From Fimbriimonadaceae bacterium (GTDB taxonomy: Bacteria > Armatimonadota > Fimbriimonadia > Fimbriimonadales > Fimbriimonadaceae): a stretch of 64,000 nucleotides of DNA. Made by a program: the position numbers and the translations under genes. Below the pieces are notes generated by a model, which was not told the origin of the DNA, made no database searches, and saw only the letters and a program-made list of their open reading frames with translations. Positions 53,863-62,641 of this stretch are shown here, one piece after another; position 1 is the first letter of the stretch; each line of letters begins with the position of its first letter. The stretch spans positions 620,001 through 684,000 of the forward strand of contig JAHBTD010000001.1 in the NCBI GenBank assembly GCA_019638775.1, in the 5' to 3' direction.

Positions 53863-54366
53863 TCAAATCTTCTTTCGACGAACCCTTTTTGCATCGAGCC
53901 ATTCCACTAGGATTTCATGGCTCCGTTCCGCAGGAAAGCATGCAATCGGGATCACAAAAAACTGCGTCCGTGTCAGATAAACGTTGACCGCATCTTCGGT
54001 CACAGCATAAGCAGAGATGGCTTCAAACTTGAACTTGCCCTTAACGCTGCCGTCTTCACTGCGCTGATTGATCGAAGCAGGAGTGATGGTGTAGGTAAAC
54101 GACTGGTCCATCCACGGCGCAGGCCGCCTTGCGTAAGTCAGCATCAGACGAAGCCACAGCGCCAAACCGATAGCCGCCGCATAAATAGCGAGAAGCCCCG
54201 TAAAGGCCCGGCTCGCAGATTCATTGGGCATCGTCAGGCTAATCCCAACCAGCGCCAAGCTTAGCGTTACAGTGCCCATAAACCACCTTCGATAAGCCCG
54301 CAAACTGTGACGCAACAAAAACTTACGACTCATCACAAAGGGAGTCGTCACAATCTCTTCGCTCAC
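53863..54366 (-). CDS. YcxB-like membrane protein
   Basis: 167 residues. Two membrane helices (MGTVTLSLALVGISLTM and GLLAIYAAAIGLALWLRLM) are followed by a YcxB-type C-terminal domain (YTITPASINQRSEDG, WSEF-like region FEAISAYAVTEDAVNVYL, FVIPIACFP). Function unknown. It starts within the ftsK stop (ATGA). Convergent with pheA, two bases apart. Confidence 0.8.
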   Translation of the reverse strand: MSEEIVTTPFVMSRKFLLRHSLRAYRRWFMGTVTLSLALVGISLTMPNESASRAFTGLLAIYAAAIGLALWLRLMLTYARRPAPWMDQSFTYTITPASINQRSEDGSVKGKFKFEAISAYAVTEDAVNVYLTRTQFFVIPIACFPAERSHEILVEWLDAKRVRRKKI

Positions 54367-56552
54367 GATCCCTCACCGTCGTAATTCGAGCCCCCACCGA
54401 CCATCTCTTCCGCTTCCATGATGTTCACCAATACGTCGCGCGGGCGTGGCCCGTCCCTCGGGCCCACAATCCCCCGCTCCTCCATCATGTCCAGCAACCG
54501 GGAAGCCCGCTGAAAACCAATCGAAAACCTTCGTTGCAGCATCGATGTCGAAGCCTGCCCGCGCTCAACAACCCAAAGCACCGATTCGCGCCACAGGGCG
54601 TCGATCTCATCATCGCCAGAGCCACCGCGCTCGCCTCGGCCTGCATCAGCCTCTTGCCGAGCCAGTTCGACCGGGTTGATCTGATACTGAGGCCGCTCCT
54701 GTTCTTTCCAGAACTTCCCAACGCCCTCAATCTCTTTCTCCGTTACGTAGCAGCCCTGAATTCGGGTGGGTTTGTTGGCATCGATCGGCGAGAACAGCAT
54801 GTCGCCCCTGCCGATCAATCGCTCTGCGCCACCCTCATCCAAGATCGTCCGTGAGTCCACCTGCGACGAGACAGCAAACGCCAGTCGCGACGGGATATTG
54901 GCCTTAATTAAGCCCGTAATAACGTCAACCGAGGGTCTTTGTGTAGCGATCACTAAATGGATTCCAACTGCCCGTGCAAGCTGCGCCAACCGCACAATCG
55001 CCGTCTCCACTTCTGCCCGCGCCGCGATCATAAGGTCGGCAAGCTCGTCGATCACCACGACGATGTAAGACATCTTCTCCTGGAAACTCGCCTTCTCGTT
55101 CCAGCCGTCGATATTGCGCACACCCGCCTCGCTCAAGATGTCGTATCGACGATCCATCTCTCGGCAAAGCGCCCGCAAGACCGGAGCCGCCTCCTTCACA
55201 TCTTTGATCACCGGACACATCAAGTGCGGCACGTCGTTAAAGAGCGAAAGCTCAACCCGCTTCGGATCGATCATCACAAAGCGGACATCCTTGGGGGTGT
55301 TGCGCATGAGCAGGGACATGATCACCGTTGCCAACCCAATCGACTTGCCTGAGTTGGTCGCGCCTCCAATCAAGATGTGCGGCATCTTGGCAAGGTCGGC
55401 GTACATGTTCCGACCGGCAACGTCCTGGCCCAACGCGATGCAAAGCCGCGAAGGATGATCCCGAAACTCCTGAGACTCGCAAAGCTCACGCAAAGAAACG
55501 GCATACCGGTGCGCATTCGGCACTTCCACACCAACCGCGTTCTTCCCCGGAATCGGAGCCTCCACGCGAACCTGGGCCGCCGAAAGATTCATCGCGATGT
55601 TGTCGCCGAGAGCCCCAATTCGGCTGACCTTGATGCCCGGGCCAAGCTGAATCTCATAGCGCGTCAACGTCGGGCCGGTCGCGACTTCAACCACGTTGGC
55701 GTCAATCCCAAACTCTTCAAGGGTCGATTCCAGCGTCTCGATATTCTCCTGCATCTCCTGCGGTGTGCGCTTTTGCCGTGCGGGAGGATTCGCCAGAAGT
55801 GTAAGAGGGGGAAGCTTGTAGCCCTCCTTCGGAGTCGCATGTTCGACCTCCGCAAATTCAAGTTCGCGCTGTTCGGTCTCGTGGAAAATCGGAGTTGGCT
55901 TGCGTCTTGGCTCCTCTTGAACGTCGTCGGCTTGCGGTCGCGAACGCTCAACGGTTCGCTCCTGTACCACCGCCCGTGTCACGGCCTTCTTCGCAACCGT
56001 TGCCGTGCGCTTAGGTGCCAACGATTTGGCCTTCGAATGAGCCGTCTCCAGCATCGCCCGAATCGATGTGTTCGCCGCCAAGACAAACCCAATAAGCCCC
56101 AAAGCCACCAAGCCGATCAGCTTGCCCGCGCCCAGCAGCGAGAACGATGCCCACCCCATAATCGCGCCGACATATCCACCCGAAGACGTCACAACCGAGG
56201 GATCGAAGAAGTCGCTTCCCAACGGCTGGGCAATCGCCCCGAGAATCGCCAAGAAAACCAACGTCAGGCCCATCCCAAGCTGATTGATCGAAATGCGTCG
56301 CTTGCCCGCGATCGAACCAGCCCCCAGCAAGAATAGGCAAACACAAACAACCCAAGAGCCCTGCCCAAAAAGCAGACGCAGAAAGTTGCTCAGTGCTTGG
56401 CCAACGATGCCGGAATCGGAAAGAACGAGCGAAACTCCCGCAATCAGCGCGAGAGCGATGCATACGATTCCAACAATATCCCCCGTCTTATGCGAAGGGG
56501 TTGACGTGGAAGATCGTTTGCCCTTGTTCACGGGACGTGTGCTCACCTTCAT
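54363..56552 (-). CDS. ftsK: FtsK/SpoIIIE-family DNA translocase
   Basis: 729 residues. Four N-terminal membrane helices, a basic/Pro linker (about 165-270), an alpha-beta motor domain with Walker A GGATNSGKS, MIDPKRVELSLFNDVPHL, VVVIDELADLM and HLVIATQRPSVDVITGLIKANIP, and a C-terminal winged-helix gamma domain (STSMLQRRFSIGFQRASRLLD) that reads KOPS-like polarity sequences. It moves chromosome ends across the division septum. The Walker A is GATNSGKS rather than the usual GTTGSGKS. TATAAT at 56592-56597 (minus) is a likely -10. Confidence 0.95.
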   Translation of the reverse strand: MKVSTRPVNKGKRSSTSTPSHKTGDIVGIVCIALALIAGVSLVLSDSGIVGQALSNFLRLLFGQGSWVVCVCLFLLGAGSIAGKRRISINQLGMGLTLVFLAILGAIAQPLGSDFFDPSVVTSSGGYVGAIMGWASFSLLGAGKLIGLVALGLIGFVLAANTSIRAMLETAHSKAKSLAPKRTATVAKKAVTRAVVQERTVERSRPQADDVQEEPRRKPTPIFHETEQRELEFAEVEHATPKEGYKLPPLTLLANPPARQKRTPQEMQENIETLESTLEEFGIDANVVEVATGPTLTRYEIQLGPGIKVSRIGALGDNIAMNLSAAQVRVEAPIPGKNAVGVEVPNAHRYAVSLRELCESQEFRDHPSRLCIALGQDVAGRNMYADLAKMPHILIGGATNSGKSIGLATVIMSLLMRNTPKDVRFVMIDPKRVELSLFNDVPHLMCPVIKDVKEAAPVLRALCREMDRRYDILSEAGVRNIDGWNEKASFQEKMSYIVVVIDELADLMIAARAEVETAIVRLAQLARAVGIHLVIATQRPSVDVITGLIKANIPSRLAFAVSSQVDSRTILDEGGAERLIGRGDMLFSPIDANKPTRIQGCYVTEKEIEGVGKFWKEQERPQYQINPVELARQEADAGRGERGGSGDDEIDALWRESVLWVVERGQASTSMLQRRFSIGFQRASRLLDMMEERGIVGPRDGPRPRDVLVNIMEAEEMVGGGSNYDGEGS

Positions 56553-56609
56553 CCTGAATTTTCCCTACGCCATCCATAGCGCGGACTTTCATTATAGCTT
56601 GGGTTGGTT

Positions 56610-57212
56610 CTATGGTCGTGCCGTAGAGGCCAGATTTGACTTTGGCAGCGCGTACGAAGGTCGTTCTATCGCCATTCGGATGTACCTTCTGGTGCCCGAA
56701 GCCATGACACCCGACTCATACATGCGAAGCTCCGTTCCATCGGCAAATCTCCACGTGGTGTCACCCATAGGCCCTGGAGTCGAGATACCGCCCGGCAATG
56801 CCTTCGTGTAAAACGCGAGCACATCCGAAACCGGGATATCCGTTTCAAAGTCTGCGTCATACCTCCAGCCGCCATCTATGTAGCGGCAGCGAACAACATA
56901 GACCTCCTCACGCTTGGGCCACTCAAGACCCGACATAAGCGGGATGCCGAGCCGCGCCATCTCCTTCTCCATATCCCCCCGAACGTCATTATCGGGGACG
57001 ATTTCTGATCTGGTTGTGACCGTGTAGCCGCCATATTGATACTCAAAAGTACGGGTCTTCCCCCCGTCCAAAGTGATCGCTGGAGCCTTCATTGCCGTAC
57101 CCACAATGTGATATCCGGCAAAAGAAAACAGCGCCACAAAGAAGGTCACAACCCAAATCCAAGTCTTGACCGACCGAGGACGTCTAGGCTCGTTTACAAC
57201 CGCATCTTCCAT
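56610..57212 (-). CDS. Single-span membrane protein of unknown function
   Basis: 200 residues with one N-terminal anchor (WIWVVTFFVALFSFAGYHIVG) and a periplasmic domain (FEYQYGGYTVTTRSEIVPD, VLAFYTKALPGGISTPG, TELRMYESGVMASGT). The phrase DVLAFYTKAL recalls small secreted domains that compare two states, but no family was recognised. TAGAAT about 19 bp before the ATG may be its -10. Confidence 0.65.
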   Translation of the reverse strand: MEDAVVNEPRRPRSVKTWIWVVTFFVALFSFAGYHIVGTAMKAPAITLDGGKTRTFEYQYGGYTVTTRSEIVPDNDVRGDMEKEMARLGIPLMSGLEWPKREEVYVVRCRYIDGGWRYDADFETDIPVSDVLAFYTKALPGGISTPGPMGDTTWRFADGTELRMYESGVMASGTRRYIRMAIERPSYALPKSNLASTARP

Positions 57213-57325
57213 GAGTCTTCACCCACAGACCATTCTAAAACGACTTTTCCAATTCCCGATGTCGAATATTCTCCACACCACCAAATCAGACAGAAAGACC
57301 CTACGCAATCGGATCACCTAAAGCG

Positions 57326-57345
57326 CCTCCCCCTTGAGGGGGAGG
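57326..57345. terminator. Perfect hairpin (CCTCCCCC-TTGA-GGGGGAGG) downstream of rodA
   Basis: An 8-bp GC stem with a TTGA loop about 48 bp past the rodA stop, followed by a GTGAGCGTAGCGAAC element of the same REP-like style as elsewhere. No T tract on either strand; possible 3' end structure. The rest of 57213-57392 shows nothing. Confidence 0.45.
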
Positions 57346-57392
57346 AACAGTGAGCGTAGCGAACTGAGACGAGGGTGAATCAAGCTCAGCGC

Positions 57393-58523
57393 TCAGAAAG
57401 ACTTTTCCGATTCCTGTCGCCGAATGTTTAACAAGAGGGCCACGCTGGACATACAAAGCCACATCGCCGACCCGCCATAGCTCAAAAACGGCAGCCAAAG
57501 CCCCACAACCGGCAGCAGTTCAAGCACCATCCCCATATTGACCGCCATGTGAAAGGCCAAGAACGAGAAGACACCCGCCGCCATCATCCGCAAAAACGGC
57601 TCGGATGCGTGAAACATCACCAGCCAGACCCGATAGAAAAAGAACCCGAAGGTCGCAAGCAGCAGTGTCGCCCCAAACAGCCCCCCCTCCTCTGCCGGAA
57701 TCGTCAGCACATAGTCGGTCTGTTGCTCCGGAACAAAGTCCTTCTCCTTATGCTCGCCCTTCAAAAACCCTGTGCCAAAAACGCCACCGCTGCCGATAGC
57801 CACACGAGCCTTCATCGGCTGATATTTGTTCCCCTTTTCGTCAGGGTTGAACATCGCAAACACACGCCCGCGCTGATACTCGTTGAGAATCCCCGGCACA
57901 AGGATCGCCGTCGTCAGCAGAGCGCCCATCGCCGCAATCACAATCACGATGTACTTCACCGGCACCCCCGCACAAAGCGAGATCCCCAGCCAAATCGTAA
58001 TCACAGCAAGCGTGGCCCCTAGGTGGGGCTGCATAAAGATCAGCGCCATCGGAAGCGAAACATGCAGCAAAGAAAGCAGAAACGTCGAGAATTTGTCGAC
58101 GGCGTGGACCCGAGCCGCATAATACGCCGACAGGGAAATCGTGACAAAAAGCTTTGCAACCTCGCTCGGCTGCAGTTCAATCGGACCAAACCGAATCCAG
58201 CGCTGCGCCCCTAACCCCTCCTTGCCGATGGCAAGCACCATCACCAACAGCACGATGTTCACAACGTAAATGCTGTTCGCATACCGGGAGAGCCACTTGG
58301 GAGGCACCAGCAAGAGTGCAAAAAATGGCACAAGGCCAAGCCCAATACGAAAGACCTGACTGCTGAAATAGTTTGTCCCCGCTGCCCGATCCTTCGAAAA
58401 AAGCGACATCAAGCCGATCAGGATAAGCAGACCGGAAGCGACGAGCAGCCAAAGATCATAACCCGACCATCGGCTTTTAGTGGCAGAGACGGTCCGTCCG
58501 GCTACTGCCGGGCTGGAGGGCAA
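57393..58523 (-). CDS. rodA: Rod shape-determining SEDS glycosyltransferase RodA
   Basis: 376 residues, about ten membrane helices. SEDS signatures: LGAQRWIRFGPIELQPSEVAK, MQPHLGATLAVI, GSGGVFGTGFLKG, FVPEQQTDYVL, EEGGLFGA and LPFLSYGGSAM. RodA polymerises lipid II during elongation, together with a class B PBP that is not seen here. It follows the next upstream gene with no gap. Confidence 0.93.
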   Translation of the reverse strand: MPSSPAVAGRTVSATKSRWSGYDLWLLVASGLLILIGLMSLFSKDRAAGTNYFSSQVFRIGLGLVPFFALLLVPPKWLSRYANSIYVVNIVLLVMVLAIGKEGLGAQRWIRFGPIELQPSEVAKLFVTISLSAYYAARVHAVDKFSTFLLSLLHVSLPMALIFMQPHLGATLAVITIWLGISLCAGVPVKYIVIVIAAMGALLTTAILVPGILNEYQRGRVFAMFNPDEKGNKYQPMKARVAIGSGGVFGTGFLKGEHKEKDFVPEQQTDYVLTIPAEEGGLFGATLLLATFGFFFYRVWLVMFHASEPFLRMMAAGVFSFLAFHMAVNMGMVLELLPVVGLWLPFLSYGGSAMWLCMSSVALLLNIRRQESEKSF

Positions 58524-59183
58524 TTAAAGGCCCTCCACTTCTCCCGTATCCGGCGATTGCGGCATACGTGAAGAAGCGCCTCCGAATTCCCTCTTGAGCA
58601 AACCTTTGCCATTCACGAACCAAAAGCCAAGCTCTCTCTTCGCTGGCTTCGGACCCACACCGTCAATAAACAAGTTCATCCGCACATAAACGGCGTTGTC
58701 ATCAACCCCTGGAATATTGAGCTTGTCGAGCGAAACATTCAACTCAGCGCGAGCCTCATAAGGCGCCGCCCCAGAACTGATCTTGCCTTCCCACTGCCAA
58801 GTGTCGCCCTCGTTCATCTCCGATTGAAGCAACAACACCGGGGGATCGTAAGTTTCACCAATGGCGGAGGTCATCTCGATCTCCTTGCCCGTGACGCGGT
58901 AAATCTCCGTCTCCAAAGCCTCGCCAAACGCCTCCGACCGAATCTTCACCATTTCGCCTTCGGTCTCCACATTCAGGGTGACGGGCAGCTCCAAACCCGA
59001 AAGAACGAGTTGAGCATCCTGCCGATCCTGTAGGGCCGGGCTGACCTTCGCGATCTCAATCGTAATCGGAGGACCCTGCGGGGCTCGCGGGCCAAACAGT
59101 TTGGGCGCAAGAAATACGCCGCCGACAACAAGTGCCACGACGATGGCGATAATTCCGATGGGTCTGGCCGAATTGCGTCCCAC
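58524..59183 (-). CDS. Single-span secreted/anchored protein, WTW-type repeat family
   Basis: 219 residues with an N-terminal anchor (IGIIAIVVALVVGGVFLAP). The body has a VLLLQSEMNEGDTWQWEG segment also recognisable in the next three genes (GTKWTYE, GSTWDTG, GNQWTYS). It is one of a run of small secreted proteins upstream of rodA. Function unknown. Zero gap to rodA. Confidence 0.72.
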   Translation of the reverse strand: MGRNSARPIGIIAIVVALVVGGVFLAPKLFGPRAPQGPPITIEIAKVSPALQDRQDAQLVLSGLELPVTLNVETEGEMVKIRSEAFGEALETEIYRVTGKEIEMTSAIGETYDPPVLLLQSEMNEGDTWQWEGKISSGAAPYEARAELNVSLDKLNIPGVDDNAVYVRMNLFIDGVGPKPAKRELGFWFVNGKGLLKREFGGASSRMPQSPDTGEVEGL

Positions 59184-59191
59184 AGTGCTTG

Positions 59192-59803
59192 TTACTTCGG
59201 AGCCTCAAACTTAATAAGTTTCATCTTGGACTTAATTGTGTTTCTATCGACAGTATCTTGAGTCTCCATCTCCACCAACCCCAGCCCTTTCGCATAAATC
59301 ATGGTCTGCTTGACCCTCTGGAATCGTCCAGGAATCACTTCCATCTCCGCTTCCAACACCAATTCGATGCACTCTCTCTGTTCGTCGAGGATCTTGCGCT
59401 TTCCTTTCGGCGTGGATTGCCCTTTCATAGTAAGCGGAATCAGATCGCCGCGATAGATTGTCCCCCCCGAAAACTCCCATTGGACTTTCTTTGTGTCCAC
59501 CTTGAGAATCGGATGCGGGGTCACCAGAGGCTCTTTTTGGTTGTAGGCGACAATATACACGGTATCGCCCTCGATCCGATAAAAACGCTTCTCAAGCGGA
59601 CCGGCATTGTCGCTGGTGGTAAACGGGATCGCCAACTTGCCGTCAATCTCAATGTGCGGCAAGACTTCATCCACGCTGATGGCTTTCAGCTTCATGCTGT
59701 CAAGCGTGGTTTCGTAAGTCCACTTTGTCCCTGGCTGGGTCGGAAAGTAATCCGCAACGGCGGCCTGTGCGAATGTCAAACTAGCGGCGAGCAATGCAAT
59801 CAT
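59192..59803 (-). CDS. Secreted protein, GxxWTY family
   Basis: 203 residues with a signal peptide (MIALLAASLTFAQAAVA). DYFPTQPGTKWTYETTLDSM is the family opening, also seen as NLYPMTEGNQWTYSVEQRAQ at 60638-61393. ATG 59803 is preceded by TTAAGGAGG. The likely fold is a beta-sandwich of the periplasmic-protein type; no catalytic motif seen. Confidence 0.72.
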   Translation of the reverse strand: MIALLAASLTFAQAAVADYFPTQPGTKWTYETTLDSMKLKAISVDEVLPHIEIDGKLAIPFTTSDNAGPLEKRFYRIEGDTVYIVAYNQKEPLVTPHPILKVDTKKVQWEFSGGTIYRGDLIPLTMKGQSTPKGKRKILDEQRECIELVLEAEMEVIPGRFQRVKQTMIYAKGLGLVEMETQDTVDRNTIKSKMKLIKFEAPK

Positions 59804-59816
59804 GTGGTGAACCTCC

Positions 59817-60638
59817 TTAATTGGACGGTTTTGCAAGCTCTAAGTTCGTCACCTGTTCGTTTCCGTCCGAATCTTTTGATGTCAAAGTGAGTTTGACAAT
59901 ACCGACTCCCTTGACCATCCATTGCGTTAGCTTGGTCGAACTCGTCACAACTTTGCCCGATTCTTTCTCTTTTCTCGACGCAGTTCCCTCCGATTCAACC
60001 TTCAAAGCATCAAACTCGCCCATCGGCGTGCTCACTTTCTCATTGCCGACCACACGATTCTTCATCTTGACCGTAATAGTCCCTTGCGCGTCCATGTCGG
60101 CGGTCAGACCCGTATCCCACGTCGATCCTGCGGCCAGACTCGCGGGCATCTCCACAACCGGCTTCTCAAGCTTTTTGCCGTTGAACGTCGAGGTCAGCAC
60201 GCCGTTCTTGTTCAGGACAAGCTCTTCGCCCGTGCCGAGCAAAGCTGCCAGCGCGCTGCTGCGATCAACCGCAAACCGAACCTCGTTCTCCTCAATCGCA
60301 AGAAGCCGAACCGCGATGGTCCCCTCACCCTCTTTCAACTCGGGTTCACTGCCCTTGCCACGCACAATGCTCGTCGTGTACTTGACCGTCAACGGCCTGT
60401 CGTAAGTCAGGCTGTAGTAGTACATCGCGTCCGATTGAAGCGCAGGTGGGATCTTTGCGAGTTCGCCCGAAAGCGTCAACACCGGCTCGATCTTCTCAAC
60501 GACGGCGGCAGGCTTGGAGACGACCGGCACATCGTCGCCCTTCTTTGCCACCGGATACAGAGAGTCGTTGCTTGCTTGACAGCCGCCCAGAGCCAGTGCG
60601 CCCAGAGCAGCCAAAATCCAATACTTTTTCACAGCCAT
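59817..60638 (-). CDS. Lipoprotein of unknown function
   Basis: 273 residues with the lipobox LALGGC (Cys20). The body has YSLTYDRPLTVKYTTSIV, LLAIEENEVRFAVDRSSALA and LAAGSTWDTGLTADMDAQGT, then VKGVGIVKLTLTSKDSDG. ATG 60638 overlaps the upstream stop as TGATG. It shares length and a GSTWDTG phrase with its neighbours. Confidence 0.74.
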   Translation of the reverse strand: MAVKKYWILAALGALALGGCQASNDSLYPVAKKGDDVPVVSKPAAVVEKIEPVLTLSGELAKIPPALQSDAMYYYSLTYDRPLTVKYTTSIVRGKGSEPELKEGEGTIAVRLLAIEENEVRFAVDRSSALAALLGTGEELVLNKNGVLTSTFNGKKLEKPVVEMPASLAAGSTWDTGLTADMDAQGTITVKMKNRVVGNEKVSTPMGEFDALKVESEGTASRKEKESGKVVTSSTKLTQWMVKGVGIVKLTLTSKDSDGNEQVTNLELAKPSN

Positions 60639-61393
60639 CACTTCACTACATACGCTTTCAAACGGAAGGTTAGCACTCCTGCGATCTGATTCGCGGCAAG
60701 AACTTCCTGACGATAGCGGACAAGTCCGACGTTTGGCGAGTACCAGCTGGTCGCTCCATAAGTACCTTTGCTGTTCTTTCCAGCGAAAGTGCCCGACGTA
60801 ACGATGGGAATTGTCGAGAATCGCTTGCCCTGATCGGTGTCCACGATCTGAGTTTCAAGCACTTCAGACTCCGCCGTCACTTTGCCAACCTCGTTGAGCA
60901 TCGTGGTCGCCGTCCCTTCCCACTTATACTTCTCTCCCACCTTAACCGGGAACTTGATGGAAGTCTGCATGGGGCTGAACATTACTTCCGTCAAAACCCC
61001 CTCTTTTGTGCTCGTGCTCGCCGAGAGTTGATACATCCCCTTATCGTTGACGAGCCACTTCTGGCGATCGGTGACGTTGCCGTCCTTCGACAGTTCGACA
61101 GTCCCCACCTTTCCATTGGGTGTCTCTTCAACCTTTACGACCTTGAAAGTAATCTCAAAGTCGCCGTTGAGCTGCTGTCCCTGCGCATTCTGAGCGCGCT
61201 GCTCGACGCTGTAAGTCCACTGATTCCCCTCCGTCATCGGATAGAGGTTCGTTTCCTTGCCCGCCTCCACGGTAGCTTTCGGCGGCTCCTTAGCCTGCTG
61301 AGGAACATAACCGGTGCTTCCGCTTCCACACCCGCTCAAAACGGAGAGGGTCAGCGCCCCAAGGGCGAGTTCTTTTACATATCGCATTCGCAT
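60638..61393 (-). CDS. Lipoprotein, GxxWTY family
   Basis: 251 residues from ATG 61393; GTG 61408 and ATG 61387 are alternatives. The lipobox LSVLSGC is followed by a GSGSTGY spacer and NLYPMTEGNQWTYSVEQRAQ. Related in layout to the gene at 59192. Four bases after the stop of the upstream gene, hence same operon. Function unknown. Confidence 0.72.
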   Translation of the reverse strand: MRMRYVKELALGALTLSVLSGCGSGSTGYVPQQAKEPPKATVEAGKETNLYPMTEGNQWTYSVEQRAQNAQGQQLNGDFEITFKVVKVEETPNGKVGTVELSKDGNVTDRQKWLVNDKGMYQLSASTSTKEGVLTEVMFSPMQTSIKFPVKVGEKYKWEGTATTMLNEVGKVTAESEVLETQIVDTDQGKRFSTIPIVTSGTFAGKNSKGTYGATSWYSPNVGLVRYRQEVLAANQIAGVLTFRLKAYVVK

Positions 61394-61397
61394 CAAC

Positions 61398-62537
61398 TTA
61401 GCTTCCACCTTTTTCTAAATTCTTCAAAGTATCGACAGTCGCCTTCGCCAGTCTATAGTCTCCCACACCTTTCACGGTCACAGTTGTTTGTGACAACTCG
61501 TGCTGTACGGCAGGCGCGGCGATAGCGTTCCCGTCCCATATAAACAATAATTGTGCCCCAACGCGGTTCAGCGAATATTGCCACAGCCGCATCCGACCCT
61601 CTTCTGTCAGGTCCAGGTCAATGTCATAGACCGTTCTGCCATCCGAAAGTTTGCGTTCTGTCATCCGTGCATCGCTGATCAACTTTTCATTGATGATGAC
61701 GTTTGCACTCGACAGAATAAGCTCTGGCCTCTCGGCAAGCGCCTTCGATCTCGCCTCCGAGATGTTCGCCTCAAGCGACCCTCGAACGTTCTCCTTGGGT
61801 GTCCTTGCCTCAAGGATGTCCTTTGCCATCGCGCTGTAGTAGCCGACGATCTGGTCAACCGTGTAGTTCTTGCCCTGATACCTTCGCTGAACGTTCTGAA
61901 TAAACGTGGGCGTGTACGATTGGAGGATGCGGGCCGTAATCGCCTTCTTGGTGTTGCCAACCTGAACGTTCACCACAACCGGTGCATCGATCACGATCCC
62001 CTCTTCAACCGCCTTCACGGTCATCGTGTCCATGGGAGTTCCATCGAGCTTAACGTTAAGGTCATGCTGCAGCTTGGCGATCAGCTCAGCGTCCCCATCG
62101 AGGGCTTTGCGAATGTCCTCGGCTTTCCAAATCGCGGGCTGCGGTGGCAACTCACCTTCGTTGAGGTCGTTCATCACCATCACAAAGCGGCTCAGCGACT
62201 TTTCGTTGCCCTGCAGCGACTCCAACAGCTCACGCATCGGAACGCGCTTTTTTTCCGCATCTTGAGCAGAGCTTTCCGCGTTGTAATCCGTGTCGTGCTT
62301 CATGCCGGGGTTTGCCCCACGCACAAGCTGCGCCATGTTGTTCGCCACCACGATGTGGTAGCCCACACCCGTGTCGACTCCAACCAGGTTCACCCGCGCG
62401 GGCGCAATCGGCTCAAAGGACAGACCCGATACGCGCCAGACGTTGTAGCTGCGATAACCAAAGAACAGGGCGACGACGATAACGACAAATCCAATGGCGA
62501 TCTTCGTTGCCGGTCTTATCTTCTTTTTTCCTTTCAT
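61398..62537 (-). CDS. Membrane-anchored protein with SecD-P1-like C-terminal domain
   Basis: 379 residues. One N-terminal membrane segment (IAIGFVVIVVALFFGYRSY), a long middle region (VGVDTGVGYHIVVANNMAQL; LPPQPAIWKAEDIRKALDGD), and a C-terminal part with LDLTEEGRMRLWQYSLNRVG, LLFIWDGNAIAAPAV and VTVKGVGDYRLA. The tail resembles the P1/head region of SecD (LxEEGxxxF...NxGxxLAxxxDGxxIxAPxV). It is not a full SecD: only one membrane span. Heads the lipoprotein run. Confidence 0.75.
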   Translation of the reverse strand: MKGKKKIRPATKIAIGFVVIVVALFFGYRSYNVWRVSGLSFEPIAPARVNLVGVDTGVGYHIVVANNMAQLVRGANPGMKHDTDYNAESSAQDAEKKRVPMRELLESLQGNEKSLSRFVMVMNDLNEGELPPQPAIWKAEDIRKALDGDAELIAKLQHDLNVKLDGTPMDTMTVKAVEEGIVIDAPVVVNVQVGNTKKAITARILQSYTPTFIQNVQRRYQGKNYTVDQIVGYYSAMAKDILEARTPKENVRGSLEANISEARSKALAERPELILSSANVIINEKLISDARMTERKLSDGRTVYDIDLDLTEEGRMRLWQYSLNRVGAQLLFIWDGNAIAAPAVQHELSQTTVTVKGVGDYRLAKATVDTLKNLEKGGS

Positions 62538-62641
62538 GGAATGGATGATTGCTCCTTGCCGGACTCAACAACGCAAACCGTCGATAAGTTCGGGCGACGC
62601 CACAACCTCGCAATGGGCGCGTAGATTTTACCGCCCACTGC

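Noticed and set aside
55377-56336. Plus-strand frame of 319 codons opposite ftsK
   Set aside because: Arg/Leu/Asn-rich mirror of the ftsK linker; no domain.
61551-62624. Plus-strand frame of 357 codons opposite the SecD-like gene
   Set aside because: His/Arg/Val-rich shadow; the minus-strand product has a clear membrane anchor and domain.
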